Source of the DNA: Cryptomeria japonica
Taxonomy: Eukaryota > Streptophyta > Pinopsida > Cupressales > Cupressaceae
DNA: 64,000 nucleotides
Direction: 5' to 3'
NCBI RefSeq assembly: GCF_030272615.1
Contig: NW_026729354.1
Span: forward strand, 27,399-91,398
This document shows positions 19,304 through 34,086 of the stretch, one piece after another. The notes beneath the pieces were generated by a model. It worked only from the letters and a program-made list of their open reading frames with translations. It searched no databases and was not told where the DNA came from. The stretch's first letter is position 1; each line of letters begins with the position of its first letter. The position numbers were made by a program, and so were the translations under genes.

Positions 19304-22300
19304 TTGTTCATTATCTTGGATATATCATTCCTGTTTGAACCTAGGTTTTATCAAAATAAATATTGCACTCACATTGGAATCAAACAAACTTGTAAACCAT
19401 CATATGCTTATATGACTTTTAAATATCGCCTTAAGAAAAGAAAACCTAGTTATAAGGCTACTTTGAAGAAGACAAGATTCTTGTACATCAATCGCAAAAT
19501 CTTGTTAAAACACGGGACATTCCTACACCGTTTTCGTCACTATTTATGTGGTTATGGAACGGAGTTTGACGAAGAAATTTTGCAAGAACATGCTTTTCAA
19601 CAACAAGATACCTTATCGCAACGCACTAATAACAATGGTAAAATCAACAAAGCTTATCTTCCTAAACCAGTGATCACTTATTGAGTGACATTTTAGAAGA
19701 TCAAAACTCGAGAAGTCCAAATCAATCACATGCTAGTTTGGACTAGAGCTCAATACGAGCAATTCAGAAAACAACAAAAACAAATGGAAGAAAATCCAAT
19801 GTTTCATCAATTTGAATACATAGATGTTGGTGAAGAAGTAGTAAATAACACCATTAGAGACCTAGAACAAGATTATAAATTTGACAGACTAATGGAAAAT
19901 TTATTGGAAAAATAAAAAGAAAAGTACATCCTAATGTTGACAAAATCAGGAGCTAAATTGCCACAAGACTTTAACATAGAAAGTTTGAAACAAGATGCAG
20001 AGATGAGTAACCATCAAAACACTGATGATCCCAATAACGAGGATGTAAATCAAGTAAATCATGAGGAAACAAGAGGAGATAAACGAGAAAAGACCATGAT
20101 GATACAAGAAGAGAGTGTGGTGACAGAAGAACTTATGAGGATGCAAGAAGAACCCATATTGATAATCCTTTGTTAACTCTCACTCGACAAATAGAAACCT
20201 TACAACAACAAATACAAGATATACAGAATGGAACAAATTCTAAGAAATATTCATTAGAGGACATCTTCCCATATCCTTTTGACAAAAGTTTAAACATGAT
20301 ACCATTCCCACAACATTGTGAAGTCCCTAAATATGATAAATATGATGGGAAATCCGATCCTCAAGATCACATTAGAAAATTTTGCACCATGAGTATGGAA
20401 TTTGCACAGGATGAAACTTACCTGATGCGTTTATTCCCTAGAAGCTTAAGTGGACAATCAACGGAATGGTTCTCAAGATTACCATCTGGGATTAAATATT
20501 TTGAAGAACTTGTGAATAGATTTATCTCACAATACTCCTATAATGTAAGAAATGAGATAACAATGCTAGATCTATGTAACGTCAAGCAAAACAATGGTGA
20601 ACCTTTCATGGTCTTTTTACAATGACGGAAATGAATGTTAAATAGATATCCAAGAGACATGTACCCGATCAAGAGAAAATGGACATATTCATTGACAACC
20701 TTATCAGTGAAAAGAGTTTCGTCTTAAAATGCAATGTCCTCCTTTTGCTAAAATGATTGAAAATGGTCTAAAGATAGAAGATGCAATGGTAAAGAAAGGA
20801 GAGTTAAAATTTTGCAATTCCTACAACAACAACAACAATAACAATGACAAACCTAAATTTTGGTCAAAGAATAGGAATGTTACCAATGGAGGAAATGATG
20901 ACAGCAATGCTACCAAACAACAACCAATCTTAAACTTATCAAGTCAAGTACCAAACAACAACAATCAAGAGAACAGTAGATCCAAGTCTTTCTTCTCCAA
21001 TCCTTGCAAGAAATTCACAAACATTGGAGAACCGTTGGAATCAGCTTTGAAAACTCTTCTTGCAAATAAATTGATTACCTTACCAGAAGCAAGGAATTAT
21101 GACCCTCAAGTCAAACCTAATTGGTGGAATGACAATCATTTTTGCAATTATCATCGAAACAAAGGACACCAAGCCAATGATTGTCAAAGATTCAAGCATC
21201 TTATTCAAGATTTAATCGATAATGGAACTATCACAGTGGATGGTCATAAGATGAATGAATCACATCTAGCATTCAAAAATCCACTTCCAAATTATGAAAA
21301 AGGTGAACAATCCAAACCAAAAGATGAAAAAGGAAAAGCTAAAGTAAACTACACTTACACATATGATGTTGTGGTAAATTTCATCATTGTCAAAGACAAC
21401 ACACCTTCAGAACCAATCAATGTTATTACAAGAAGCAAAGCGAAGGTTACATTTCTGGGTATAACAAATAAATCAACATCCACTTCAAGACAATACAATT
21501 TAGTGGAACAATTACAAAAGACACCCACTAAAATTTCAATTTTGGAGCTCCTAAAAGTTTCGTCTATGCATAAGGAAATATTGGAGAAGGCTCTAACAAA
21601 AACAACAGTCTCAAAAGATCTGGATGTGGATCAGTTCAAACAAATGGTGGGACACCTCATAGCCCCACATTTCTTGTCCTTTTCTGAAAATGATGACGCA
21701 TCCTTGCAACACCCTCACAATGGTCCCTTACATGTTGAAGTCACCATTCATAAAACCTGTGTCAAACGCGTGCTCATAGATGGTGGGTATGGCTTATACA
21801 TTTGTGCATTAAGTTTAATAAAGGCTTTGGGATATTCAGAAAATACAGTAGATCCAAAGAAGAAAATAACTATCAAGGTGTATGATGAGGAAGAACGTTC
21901 TTCTAAAGGAACTGTGGTGTTACCAATCAAAATAGGACCCGTGGAAAGTTATACATTGTTCCAGGTTCTGGACTTGAACTTATCTTATAACATTCTTCTA
22001 GGAAGACCATGGAATCATGGCATTCAAGAAGTTCCTTCTACATACCACCAATGTGTTAAGTTTCCTCATAATGGACAAGAAATCACTATGGCAGCAAATT
22101 CCAGTCAATATTGCAATAATTTGAAACCAGCACAAGATGCAAGAGTTCCACATAACAGAGAATTAGTCTATCCCACTCAAGAAACTCAAGAGAAATTATG
22201 GGAAAATTTTGAGAAAATGCTCAAATTAAATGATGAAGGAATGGGAAAGTGTTATTTGCATAACTTACCAGTTTCACCTAAATCATATGGAAAACCTACA

Positions 22301-22447
22301 AAGGCTCAACCAAGAATCACACAGAAATCAGTTGAAATATTTGATGGAGCATTTGTTAGAGCTGAAACACTTGTAGAAGAAACTGAAGACAAAGACACTC
22401 TTAATGTAGGTTTATTTTATGACATGCAAATTGTGAATTTATTTTGA
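19304..22447 (+). pseudogene. Broken gag-protease region of an Athila/Tat-like Ty3 element
   Basis: In order: an N-terminal gag part (19304-20176, with two internal stops) and a retrotransposon gag core in another frame (20170-20625, with YDGKSDPQDHIRKF and WFSRLPSGIKYFEELVNRF). After further frame changes near 20640-20730 comes a long frame (20729-22447). This holds an Asn-rich stretch, a knuckle-like CNYHRNKGHQANDC and an aspartic protease domain. The protease active site reads IDGGYG instead of the usual D-S/N-G-S, while the later NILLGRPW motif is intact. Reverse transcriptase, RNase H and integrase are absent. The exact start is uncertain. Confidence 0.88.
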
Positions 22448-22495
22448 AACGATATACTGATTCAAATCTAGGGGGGAATACCAATGATGAGAGAT

Positions 22496-22953
22496 CTACT
22501 TGTGGATGTTGTTTTTTGTTGGATTAGGTGCAATCTCATGTAATAGTAAGAAACAATAATATACTTATCTTGGCTCTACCAAAGTTATATATAAGGGTTG
22601 TACCAATCATGTAGGTAAATGCATCCAAAGAGGCCCTATGGCTAAGAAGATAACTTGAAGACTTGGGTCTACCTCAAGCAACTCCTACACCTTTGTATTG
22701 TGATAATCAAAGTGTCATTGATTTGGAAAAGAATCTAATATTCCATGTAAGGACCAAGCACATTGTTCTTCAACACCAAGTCATAAAAGAGAAAATTGAA
22801 GAAAAAAAAATTCTCTTCTATATTATAAAGGTGAAGATAAAATTATAGATATTCTCACCAAACCACTTTGTAAAGATAAATTTTTTCATCATTATAATAA
22901 TCTTGGATTACAACCCATTGAAGGGTTTGATATAAACCCCCCAAGTAAAGCTT
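22496..22953 (+). pseudogene. Ty1/copia RNase H C-terminal fragment
   Basis: Recognisable in pieces across two frames: ISCNSKKQ with a stop and STKVIYKGCTN (about 22529-22600), then ASKEALWLRR, LYCDNQSVIDLEKN, RTKHIVLQHQVIKEKI and DILTKPL near 22850. These are the ordered end motifs of copia polyprotein. The join with the Ty3 fragment lies between 22448 and 22496. All upstream copia sequence is missing. Confidence 0.85.
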
Positions 22954-22961
22954 AAGGGGGG
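22954..22961 (+). other. Polypurine tract of the copia element
   Basis: AAGGGGGG lies directly before the TGTTAG LTR start, as expected at the 3' end of a copia element. The equivalent is 46326-46333. Confidence 0.8.
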
Positions 22962-23247
22962 TGTTAGAAATTAATCTTTACTTGATAAAGTTAATTTCCT
23001 TTTACTTGTTACTTGTAGGAATATTTATAAGGAATTCATACAATTCCTTTGTCTTATATGAGTTCTCACATAACTCATTTTATTTATTCCAAATATGTCA
23101 AAAATTATATTTCCTCCTTATGAGGATTTTTACACTTTTCACACACATAAGATGCTAGATGGCATGCTTAGGCTTGGGAGATACATTTACAACTGCACTC
23201 TCACCTCTATATATTTGAGGTTCCTCTCTCATTTATTCATGGTAACA
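22962..23247 (+). repeat. 3' LTR of the copia element (right end uncertain)
   Basis: Begins TGTTAGAAATTAA after the polypurine tract and plausibly ends TAACA at 23247, giving about 286 bp. The following 23254-23370 begins TGTTAGGTCTC and may be the start of another LTR that continues into the next unit. Confidence 0.65.
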
Positions 23248-24331
23248 TTCCATTGTTAGGTCTCGGAGACAATTGAGAGGGGTGGGTGAATCAGTTGTCT
23301 AATGATTTTCAACTAAAATTAACTTAACCAAAACTCAATGCTTAATACAGGTAAACCAAACTTAATGTCAGTAGACATTTTATCAGTTAACTGTAGTACT
23401 GATAAAGATCAATGCATGAAACAAAAAGACAACAACTTCCATAACACATAACACCAATGTTTGCATGTGGAAACCCTGTAAGGGGAAAAACCACGGTGGG
23501 AAACCTTACCCACAATCAGATGATACTACTGCATATAGTATGTGTATACAATAGGGGGTCTGCACATGCAGAAAGGCCAAGCACCTAGAACTCACTACTC
23601 AAACACAAATGGGAGTCACACTGACTACAATTGGATGGTTAAATCCAATAATGATGTACAGCTCAAAATAGCATCTTCATATGCTAGATTCAGTACCGGT
23701 TTAGTTCTGATATGCCTTCACAAAAACCTTCCTTCAACCTTCAAATGATGTCTGCGTGTATAGCTCTGCTTATTCTTGCATATACCTCATTACAATCCTT
23801 TTCGCATTTTTTTCCTTACATTCTACTTCGATAAAATAAGATCTTACATATATGCCGAAGCCTAGGACCAAAATGTATAGGTCGGCTTTACAAAAGATAT
23901 TACAACAAAACAATTTACAAGTAAATGAATAACCAATGAAATATCCGATTCAACATGTCGGCTTAATGCATTTGCAATGATAATAAATCATCTCCATAGC
24001 ATGTCGTGCTGATCTGGAATAGATAAGCCTTCCAGTGTTTATCCTGGACCTATCTGCCAGTAACAGCAAATATGCAAACTCGAATATACCAATGAACAAA
24101 TCTCCAAGACAAAGTGTCCAAATGATGTTTTTGACATAACCAAATATTCTCCATGTCATTCCAAGTGTTGGTGAACAATATATCCTGTCGGTGAAATAGA
24201 TACTGGTGACTGTGCATAAGTCACTTGTTTGCCGGTGAACATTGCCAATTCTCCAAGTGTTAGTGGACTAACCAGAGTTGATAAGTGTTGACATCAATGA
24301 CAAAACCATATCAACATATTCAAAATACCAA

Positions 24332-24334
<3 letters not shown>

Positions 24335-24386
<52 letters not shown>
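24335..24386. repeat. (CT)26 microsatellite, copy 2
   Basis: Fifty-two bases of uninterrupted CT, one dinucleotide longer than in copy 1. Confidence 0.98.
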
Positions 24387-24389
<3 letters not shown>

Positions 24390-24671
24390 TAAATTATTTA
24401 GGATTTATGTCATCTACATAATATTGGGGTTTTTCTCTTTAATTTTTCCACTTACAAATCTTGTGTATCCTTCTTGGATATTGGTTTACTTTGGTTTAGG
24501 AGCACCTAAGGATGAGTAGATACCCTTTTCAATTTTGGCAATTTTGGCATAAGGAATAGTTCTAGTCCATTAGGTTGTATGTTTGGAGCTTGGGGTGCAT
24601 TTTTGTTTTCTTTGTGAAAGTTTTGTTTTTTGGAAAGACTTACCCTGATGGAGTCACCAGCGGTTGGAGTG

Positions 24672-25312
24672 AGTCAAAGTGGAACCATCGGATATCGGCA
24701 GGAGTGTTTTCCACCTACACCGATAACCCGATGAAACTGCCAGCTAACAGGTGAGCAAGTCTGGGATGATCAATGTCGATCGCTATACTGCAATGGAAAG
24801 TTGCACAAGGTTTACCTCCTGTAACTTGGTGACCATGGTGGGACCCAGCGAGAAGTTAGCAAGTGGAGCGAATCGAAGTGAAGCCATCGAGAATTGGCAA
24901 GACTAGTTTTTGTGTCACCCGGTAACCCAATGGGAAAGCATGCAGTTTGGAGCGCACCATCGGCTATCGGCATCACAAGTTTGGAGCTACACCGATAACC
25001 TGATGGGAAGGAAGCAGGTTTGGAGCACATCATTGGCCATCAGCAAAACATGTTTGGGGCTACACCGATAACCCAACAATGAAGCATTCTGTTGGGAGCG
25101 CACCATCCGCCATCGGTAAGAGTATTTTAATGCTACTCCGATGACCTGATGGAAACCAATGTGGAAGTGCGCAAAGTGTAAAATGTCATCGGACATCGAA
25201 GTAAGTGTTTTGAGGCTACTCCAATGACCCGATAGAAAAGAAAGTGAGTTGTAAACTGCCATCACACATCAGTGTAAGTGTTTCGGTGCTAACCCGATGA
25301 CCCGATGGAAAT
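24672..25312. repeat. Degenerate 73-bp hairpin array, copy 2
   Basis: Same array as at 1300-1940. It carries G at 24875 and C at 24888, where copy 1 has A and T; the second site lies in the left arm of the second readable unit. Confidence 0.75.
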
Positions 25313-25436
25313 CAAAAGATAGTTACAGTTAGAAACCGATTGTGTCGAGTTCAATCTCGTCGGTTTGGGATGATTCATGACATGTCGTAGAGGCTATAAA
25401 ATACCCAATGGGCATTCTGTAACGAGGTTGGATAGG

Positions 25437-28400
25437 TGATGCAAAGCATCCACACCCATACACAATCCCTACACCTTTTAGGAACCTACCTCACATTGTT
25501 GAGGTTTCACAATGATTAATCACTTTCCCTTATGAAGGTTTGCCATAATCTTTTATAAAACTCCACATGTATTGCTTCTTGCCTATGAACACAATCATAA
25601 CTTCTAGACCAACTAGGATAGGTTTCTTGGCATTGAGGGCAGTCATAAACCAAAGGGAGTATAAGTTTGTTTGAAGGATACCATCACTTTATACAGAGCC
25701 TTTACACTTACACACACCCTCTCAAAACTCATACCAACCATTAATTACCAAACACCATGTACTCTGATCCAACCCTCAACATGTATAAAAGGTTACTGTT
25801 AAACAATAACTTACTGGCCTCTTTGACACATGCTCACTCGAAGATGAATACCTTTTTCCATTGGACATATTTTGCAGCTCCCTATGGTGGGACTCTAGAA
25901 AAGTAGGTTATGATTAACATATCCAAAAATTAGAAAGATCCAACGGTTACGTTTTGAGATATAGACCCTGTATCAGGACTGTACTTTTCTTGAAAAATCA
26001 AACCTTCTTGAGGCAAGTTTTCAGTCACCTTCATGCCTCAAACCATGTGCAAAACCCATCATGGAACCCTGCAACAATAATGGAATGATAATTTATATAA
26101 TATTACATATTTCCACCAATTTTTGTGTCTTGATCAACCAAGAACAAAATGATATAGCATTATCTTTGTCTCAGTTTGCCCAAGTTCTGGGTTTTTACAA
26201 TTTTGAGAGAACTTATTGTATCTATGCCAAAACAACACCAAATTACATGAAACCTGAAGAAAATGAAAGGTAATTTACTATTCTTAAACCCTCAAACTAT
26301 TTTAATGAACCTTCAATGCATAGCAATGGTGAAAACTAACAAATTGCAGACTGAATGTGAGGAAAGTTCAGGAAAAACACAGAATGTGCAAGGAAACCAC
26401 TTACTATTATTGCCAAAAACTTTAATTTCGAGATTTACATATTTTTAAGGAGTTCTTTCACCATATTTATAGAATTATAAGGATTCCCAACTGACCAACC
26501 AACTATAACCACCCAAAACCAACCTTTTTTGCAAATGTTGTCAAGCAACTTTGAAAAGTTGCATTGACATCATTTCTTGCTTTTTGACAACTTTTGGTTT
26601 ATTGTAATTCTTGATCATCCAATACCCAAAATAGGTTAAATAACATTTTATAACATTAAAAATGACACAAAATACTCCCCACAACCTTGATATTTCCGTT
26701 TTGACTTGTTTTGACCACTAGGCCCTATCTGAGCAATTTGACAATTTTCAAGACATATGACTCAACTGACTCAACCTTTACATTTTAATGGCACTATTGG
26801 CCTTATTACATCATATTGGGTCTAAATAGACCTTATTTGAACAAAACAAAAACAAACTAAATCATGCCCCACATATGGGCCCTTGAAGAGATGAGGTGCT
26901 CCTCCACCATACTCCCCTTAGAAAAGAACTCATGCCCCATGAGTATCCATCATGAAAGGGACCTTGAATCATCTAATATCCTGCAACAACAAAAGGATAA
27001 GAACCTACAATCCAATTCACACAATAAGGATCAGAAAAGAACTTTCCCATTGGTGGGCAACCGGTATATGCATGTGTAGAAACTTGAACCGGTTGGCTTG
27101 GTTCATGTGGCTTCTCTAGAACACTCTGATTTGGATCAGTTTTCATAATAGGTGTACTGATCTAAGTGGGTTTAGTAGGACACCAAATAGAACCAATCAT
27201 TACCCCAATGCTATCCTTGTGTTCCACCTTCTCTTGTGTAGATTTTGTTTCAATTTTCTCGGCTTGAACCAATGTCTTCTTACCAAACATCACAATCTTA
27301 CCTTTACCCTTAACATCCTCACTCATGGGCAAGAATGTATATTGTAATCCATTCTTCTCAAGAGTATAAGTGTTCTCCCTACCATTGTAGAGTGTACGGT
27401 TGTCATATTGCCATGGTCTGCCAAGTAAGATATGGCTACACTCCATGGGTAAAACATCACATAGAACACTTTCCTTGTATTCACCAATCTAAAAATCAAC
27501 TCTTGCCTGCTCTTTAACCAACAAACTAATATCATCATTAACCCAAAATTATTTATATGGATTCTTATAAGGTATCCTCTCTAATTGCAATTTCTCAACC
27601 ATTTCATTTGAAACCATATTATCACTTGAACCTGAATCAACAACCAAAGTACAAAGTTTACCTTTGCACTTACACTTTGTCCTAAAGAGGCTTCTCCTTT
27701 GAATGGGTTCATGTTGTGTTGATGTCTTCAACAAGGACTTCTTCATCATCAAACACTCACCAACTTCTCCTGTACACACAATTGTCTTTGGACTATCACT
27801 AACCTCTTCCTCTTGAGCATATGCAACCCTTCTAGAGGATGATGATGATGATGCTCCCTTCTCAGGACATTTGAAACAAGGATGCCCATACTCATTATAG
27901 TTGTAACATCTCCCTGAAAATTGGTTAAAACCCCTACCAAATCTACCTCTATTACCACCAAAACCACCTCTAAAATCAGAAAATGAATGCTCTTTATCTT
28001 TCTTTACTTCACCTTCTTCCTCATTGTTTGGTTTATGTGAAGTAAATGTACCTCTACCCCTACCATTGTTATTGCCTCTACCTCTTGCAGCCTTATCTTG
28101 TCTCCTCTTCATCTTTTCTTCCACCTTGAGAGATAATTGATAACATTCCTTGACATTATTGGGGTTAGCCACAACCAACTCATCTTGAATATTAAATCTC
28201 AAACCTCCTAAGTATCTAGCAACCTTAACAAATTCATCTTCTTCTCTACCAGACCTTATACTCAACTTTAAAAATTCATTAGTATATGCCTTAACATCTT
28301 GTTCCTTTTGCCTTAACCCTTGCAATCTCTTATACAATTGAATTTCATAGTCTTTAGGAAGGAAATTACCTTTTAGTTTAGCCACCATCCGACCCCAAGA

Positions 28401-30412
28401 AGTAACCTTGGTCTTTCCTCTCTTTCTTCTATTAGCTTCTTCATGATCCCACCATAGGAGTGCATGTCCCTTGAGTTTTGTCTTTTCCTATTTGACCTTT
28501 TGTTCATTAGGTATGCCTTCGCCATCAAAATAAGCATCCATTGCTGCTATCCAATCCAAAAGTTCTTCCTCTTTCAAACTACCATCATACATTGGTATAT
28601 CACCCCTTACCTTGTACTTGTCTCCTTTTACCACCTTAAGAATTCTGAGTGTTCTTTGTTCTTCAGGGTCTATATGCTCTTCAATTTCTTCCTTTGCCTC
28701 ATGGAACTCTTCATCTCCTTCCTCTTCTTCACTAACATCCCCTACATCAACATTTCTTCTCTGACTAGTCTCCAAGGCTTAAAGCCTTGCTAAGAGGGCA
28801 TGATAGGACTCTTGTAACCTTGTGTTCTTCTCCTTCAATTCTTGGATCTCCCTTGTTCTACCTGCATTCTTCAGAGACATCTTGTCTCACTCCTTTCAAC
28901 CTTCAATAAGAACTACCCCCGTGCTCTGATACCAATCTGATGTAGTGCATTCACACCCACACACAATCCCTACACCTTTTAGGAATCGACCTCACATTGT
29001 TGAGGTTTCACAATGATTAATCACTTTCCCTTATGAAGGTTTGCCATAATTTTTTATAAAACTCCACACATATTGCTTCTTGCCTATGAACACAATCATA
29101 CCTTCTAGACCAACTAGGATAGGTTTCTTGGGATTGAGGGCAGTCATAAACCAAAGGGAGTATAAGTTTGTTTGAAGGATACCATCACTTTATATAGAAC
29201 CTTGACACTTCCACACACCATCTCAAAACTCATACCAACCATTAATTACCAAACACCATGTACTCTGATCCAACCCTCAACATGTACAAAAGGTTACTAT
29301 TAAACAAGAACTTACTGGCCTCTTTGACACATGTTCACTCAAAGATGAATAACTTTTTCCATTGGACATATTTTGCAGATCCCTCCAGTGGGACTCTAGA
29401 AAACTCAAGTATGACAAACATATCAAAAAATTAGAAAGATCCAATGGTTACATTTTGATATATTGAGCCCGTATCAGGACTATATTTTTCTTGTGACAGT
29501 CAAACCTTCTTGAGGCAAGTTTTCAGTCACCTTCATGTCTCAAACCATGTGCAAAACCTATCATGAAACCCTGAAACAATAATGGAATGATAATTTACAT
29601 AATATTACATATTTCCACCAATTTTTGTGGCTTGATCAACCAAGACCAAAAAGATATAGCATTATCTTTGTCTCAGTTTGCCCTAGTTCTGGGTTTTGAC
29701 AATTTTGAGAGAACTTATTGTATCTTTGCCAAAACAACACCAAATGACATGAAACCTGAAGGAAATGAAAGGTAATTTACTGTTCTTAAACCCCCAAACC
29801 ATTTTAATGAACCTTCAATACATATAAATGGTTAAAACTAACAAATTACAAATTGAATGTGAGGAAAGTTCAGGAAAAACACAGAATGTGCAAGGAAACC
29901 ACTTACTATTATTGCCAAAAACTTCAATTCTGAGAATTACATCATTTTGAGGAATTATTTCACCATATTTATAGAATTATAAGGATTCCCAACTGACCAA
30001 CCAACTATAACCACCCAAAACCAACCTTTGTTGTAAATGTTGTCAAGCAACTTTGAAAAGTTGCATTGACATCATTTCTTGCTTTTTGACAACTTTTGGT
30101 TTATTGTACTTCTTGATCATCCAATACCCCAAACAGGTTAAATAACATTTTATAACATTAAAAATGACACAAAATACTCCCCACAACCTTGATATTTCCA
30201 TTTTGACTTGTTTTGACCACTAGGCCCTATCTGAGCAATTTGACAATTTTCAGGACATATGACTCAACTGACTCAACCTTTACATTTTAATGGCACTATT
30301 GGCCTTATTATATCATATTGGGTCTAAATAGACCCTATTTAAAACAAAACAAAAACAAACTAAATCATGCCCCACATATGGGCCCTTGAAGGGATGAGGT
30401 GCTCCTCCACCA
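25437..30412 (-). mobile_element. Gag-only LTR retrotransposon, copy 2
   Basis: Carried along with the unit rather than inserted anew: it has the same ATAGG duplications (25432-25436 and 30413-30417), the same LTR differences and the same nonsense codons. LTRs are 25437-26909 and 28938-30412. C at 25984 replaces A of copy 1. Confidence 0.92.
27162..28775 (-). pseudogene. Broken gag-protease gene, copy 2
   Basis: Translation is identical to copy 1, including the three nonsense codons and the Cys-to-Tyr change in the zinc knuckle. Confidence 0.88.
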
Positions 30413-31232
30413 ATAGGTGGAATAAAGAACATCTTTTGAATAACAATTTGAGGACTATTTTTTGGTTTCTTTCTCAAAGTTCAATTTTCGTTTGAAAACT
30501 ATAAATAATGGCTTAAATCTTTAAATGATAGTGTGATAGAGTAGATGTTACTTTTCTAAGTTTTGTGAGTCCCAATTTTGAAGTCGTGTCAAGCTCGGCT
30601 CTGTAAATAAGTTATCATTTTGTTTCTTGTTTTCTGTTGGTGACAAGTAGTTATAACATGGCTCTGTCTTGATTCTCCATCATGGTATCCACGCGACCAT
30701 TGGAGGTTGTCAAGAAGAGTCATCCATGTATAGTAGAGTTCTATGTGTAGTAGACTAGGGAATGGCGTCGATCGTTTCAACAAACTGGCCCTAGGCGAGC
30801 TTGATGATAACTTGGCTAGGTATCAATGACCAAGAGGAATCACTTGCAGGGTAGACTGGAGTCTAGGCTGTTAGCCTTAGACCAGAGGAAGATGGGATCA
30901 AAGGGAGAGAAGATCCAAGCATGAGGAGGAAAACAACTTAGCAGAAGTTGTAGGTATAATCCATGGTAGAGAAAACCCTGCAAGGTGGCTAGTGAGATCC
31001 GGTGGATTAGTGAGTTGGTGGATTTATGAAAGTGAATTCACATAGAGCAGAGTATCAAACCTCGGTAGTGAGGACCTAGAGTGGATTAGGGGAATAGTGA
31101 GAGGAGAATTCTCAAGTTGGGCTAGGATGAAAGTCTTAGAGTGAGTCAAGCTGACTCAAGCAAACTAGGATCCTCCCTATCATACTTGCTCTTGTTTTGG
31201 CTTCTCACGTAATGCTAACATATGCCTTCAAA

Positions 31233-31424
31233 CAGCCCAGACAGGTAGTAGAGTTGGCTTGGACCATGGGTTTTATCCCCATTGGTCTTGGGTTCGACTC
31301 TAAGGCCTGGAATCAACCGATGCACCTAGCTTATGGGTGGCTTGGTACATCTTCAGGGACTAGTCTTGCCCCAAATGGGTGCCGGGCTAGGTCGCGAAGA
31401 TACCTTGGACTAACAAAAAAAATG
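31233..31424 (+). mobile_element. tRNA-derived SINE, copy 2
   Basis: Same element as at 7861-8052, with A box, B box, A tail and flanking 12-bp repeats conserved. Confidence 0.85.
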
Positions 31425-34086
31425 TATACCTTCAAATATTTTCTCCTTGATTACTTTATTTTTTGTACTTTATGTTATTTTTCTTTCAATTACTTGTAGT
31501 TTAAATGTGTGTTGGGTTGAATCAACACATTCTATCCATCTTAAAAAGTAATTCAACTTCCTCTAAGTCTCTAACCTCAACTATAGGTTCCCACACCTTG
31601 AGATCATTCTCAGTGTGTCATTGGAATGTTAAACTAATTTCAATAGGGTGCAATTTCATGTGACAAGATAAGTTACTACTTAGTTGTACAAATCCTTTGA
31701 GGCCTTCAAATAAAGGACACCAACATGACATTAAAGCATGATGTTAATGAAGGTTAATGATTTTTTTAAGTTTAATTTTTATTTATTTCCCACGCCTAGG
31801 GTTTAGCTTTTGGATTTTCCCTTTCAAACAAGAACCCCGTGAGAAATCACAAGAGTTAAAGATATTTTTTCTATGCTTATTTTGGCCAAATTAGTTTCTC
31901 TCCTTCATAGGATTTTATCTTACATGCATTCATGGCATCACTTTAGTAGATTCCATGCATTCTTTTCTTTTTTCATTGATTTATACTTTTAGATTTTTAA
32001 ATGGGATAATGAACCATTCTAATGTTATTTTTTTAATTATGGCATCCTAGTTCACCTAGAGAAATTTTCTTGATGGTGCACAATTTTTACAAATTTCAAT
32101 GTTGTGTTCAAAAGATGCTCAAAAAATTAGAGATCTTTTGTACTTAGATCACCAATTGGCACATTATTTTAATTTTCAATAAAATATCTTAATTTTTTGT
32201 GCTATTGGGTGAACTATTCACATCATTTAATTGGGCCCTATTGTTCATGTAAATAAAATAAAATGAAAAATTAGATTTAACGACCTACTTTGTGTAATTT
32301 GTACCTTAAGAAAGTTGTCAATCTAATAACTATTTTCCTCTATTCTATTAGTTAAAGATAGCCATGATATTATCTTGGTTGTCCTTCTCTTATTTTTGGT
32401 ATTTTTGAGGGATAATGGAAATAAATAAGGTGAAGATTCATTATACCTTTTGTGTTGCATAGAATATTTTAGTCTGACAAATGAACACTATTGCACTATT
32501 GGTTCTCAAAATCCACACAAGCACTTGAATGTCCTCACTACTCATTTAATATGTGTGATGAATTAGTCTAACAACAAGATGCATGGTAGACTACAATCTC
32601 TTGAATGCCAATTTGATAGTTCTCTTCCATTGTGTCATTGTTCAAGGTAGTACAACATGACATGTTTGTAAGTCCCATTTTGTTATCTATAAAGAACCTA
32701 TGAACCAATAAAGAAGGGGGAGAGATGTAATCAAGAGACACACATGTTACATTTTCACTCAATCTTAAAATGCCAAAAGTAAATATGTAAAAGCATTGTG
32801 GAAACAACATGAGGGATATGAATAAAATGTTAGTTTTTAATATCCTGTACAATTCAATTTATCATAGAAAGCCTCCATTAAATGGACATAACACCCTAAA
32901 GGATAAATCAACTTTTTAAAATTATAAAAGCATGTCACTAGTTTGAAGTTTCTACTTGAAAAGTAACACATCCAAAGATTACAAAAGATCTAAATTATAT
33001 CTTGAACCTCATCTTAAAATGTAGTATAACAATCATCAACTAGAAACACCAATCCAAAGGATTTTAATTCCAAATTAAAAACTTTTTCATAATCATGTAG
33101 TAGTTTCATACATGCAACAATAATCGTGTCTACTATTTTCTATCATGTTGCTTCTAACTTTTTCTAGGCTAAGTTTCCCATAAATAAGATCCTCACACTT
33201 ATTCATACTCAAACTAAAGTAGAAATACTCTTGTCCTATGTGCTTTATAGACTTTTTGTTTTAAATCAAGTATTCATTTATACCTCATTAGCTTCATATG
33301 TTTGAATTCATTATAAGTAATATCTGAATATGAGATATGAAAGTTATGAGCAAATAAATATATGAAGCCATGATCTTTTCATTTATTTATTTTGTTCATT
33401 GTGAAAGATTTTAATGTATTCATGATATACTTCCATATTTTCTTTAATTTGGGTTGTTGGAAATATGTTGCTGAGAAATAAAAATCATTTCATTGAAAAG
33501 AATCGCATTGTTCACCTAGATTTTTATTTGAATCTTAGTACTTTATTTCCCTTTTCTCTCATTGTGATCTAATAAGAGCATATTGAAAATCCAACAAAGA
33601 ATCAACTTCTAAAATTCTAGAGGTTGATTTGGAAACTATGTCCCACATTTGTAGGCTTCCCCCTATTAGCGCAAGTTCGCATTAGGTTAGAGATTGGAAC
33701 ATCAATAGGAGCCATTGCAAAAGATATGTAAGAAAAAAGAAAATTTTATTAGAAATTCTTGAAGTAAAGTACCTTTTAGAGATGTAACTTTTGATAATCG
33801 ATTCTTATTTTAATGACTTTTCTTTTAAATGAAGATCTCCACATATTGAATGCATTGAACTGATTAGTTTTGAAATCATTAAAATTCTTAAAATTCCTTC
33901 AAAATCCTTCAAAATCCTTCAAAATGAACTCAAAAAATTCTATAAAACAATCGAGATCTAACTAGAATAAAAGGTAGTGAGCTCTAAGGAGGAAGGATCA
34001 AAAGAGGAAAATCAATGTAAACTCTCAAAGAATATTGATCTACGATAATCAAGAGTGAGGGATTTGACCAAAATTTCATTTGTTAA

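Larger units (their letters stand above)
1..23370. repeat. Tandem 23.37-kb unit, copy 1
   Basis: The first bases of the window recur at 23371 and again at 46743, and the sequence between follows the same order throughout. The window start is arbitrary, so the true duplication breakpoints are not defined and the array probably extends to the left. I saw four substitutions private to this copy: A at 1503, T at 1516, A at 2612 and A at 17243. The microsatellite here is (CT)25. Comparison was by eye and is not exhaustive. Confidence 0.97.
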
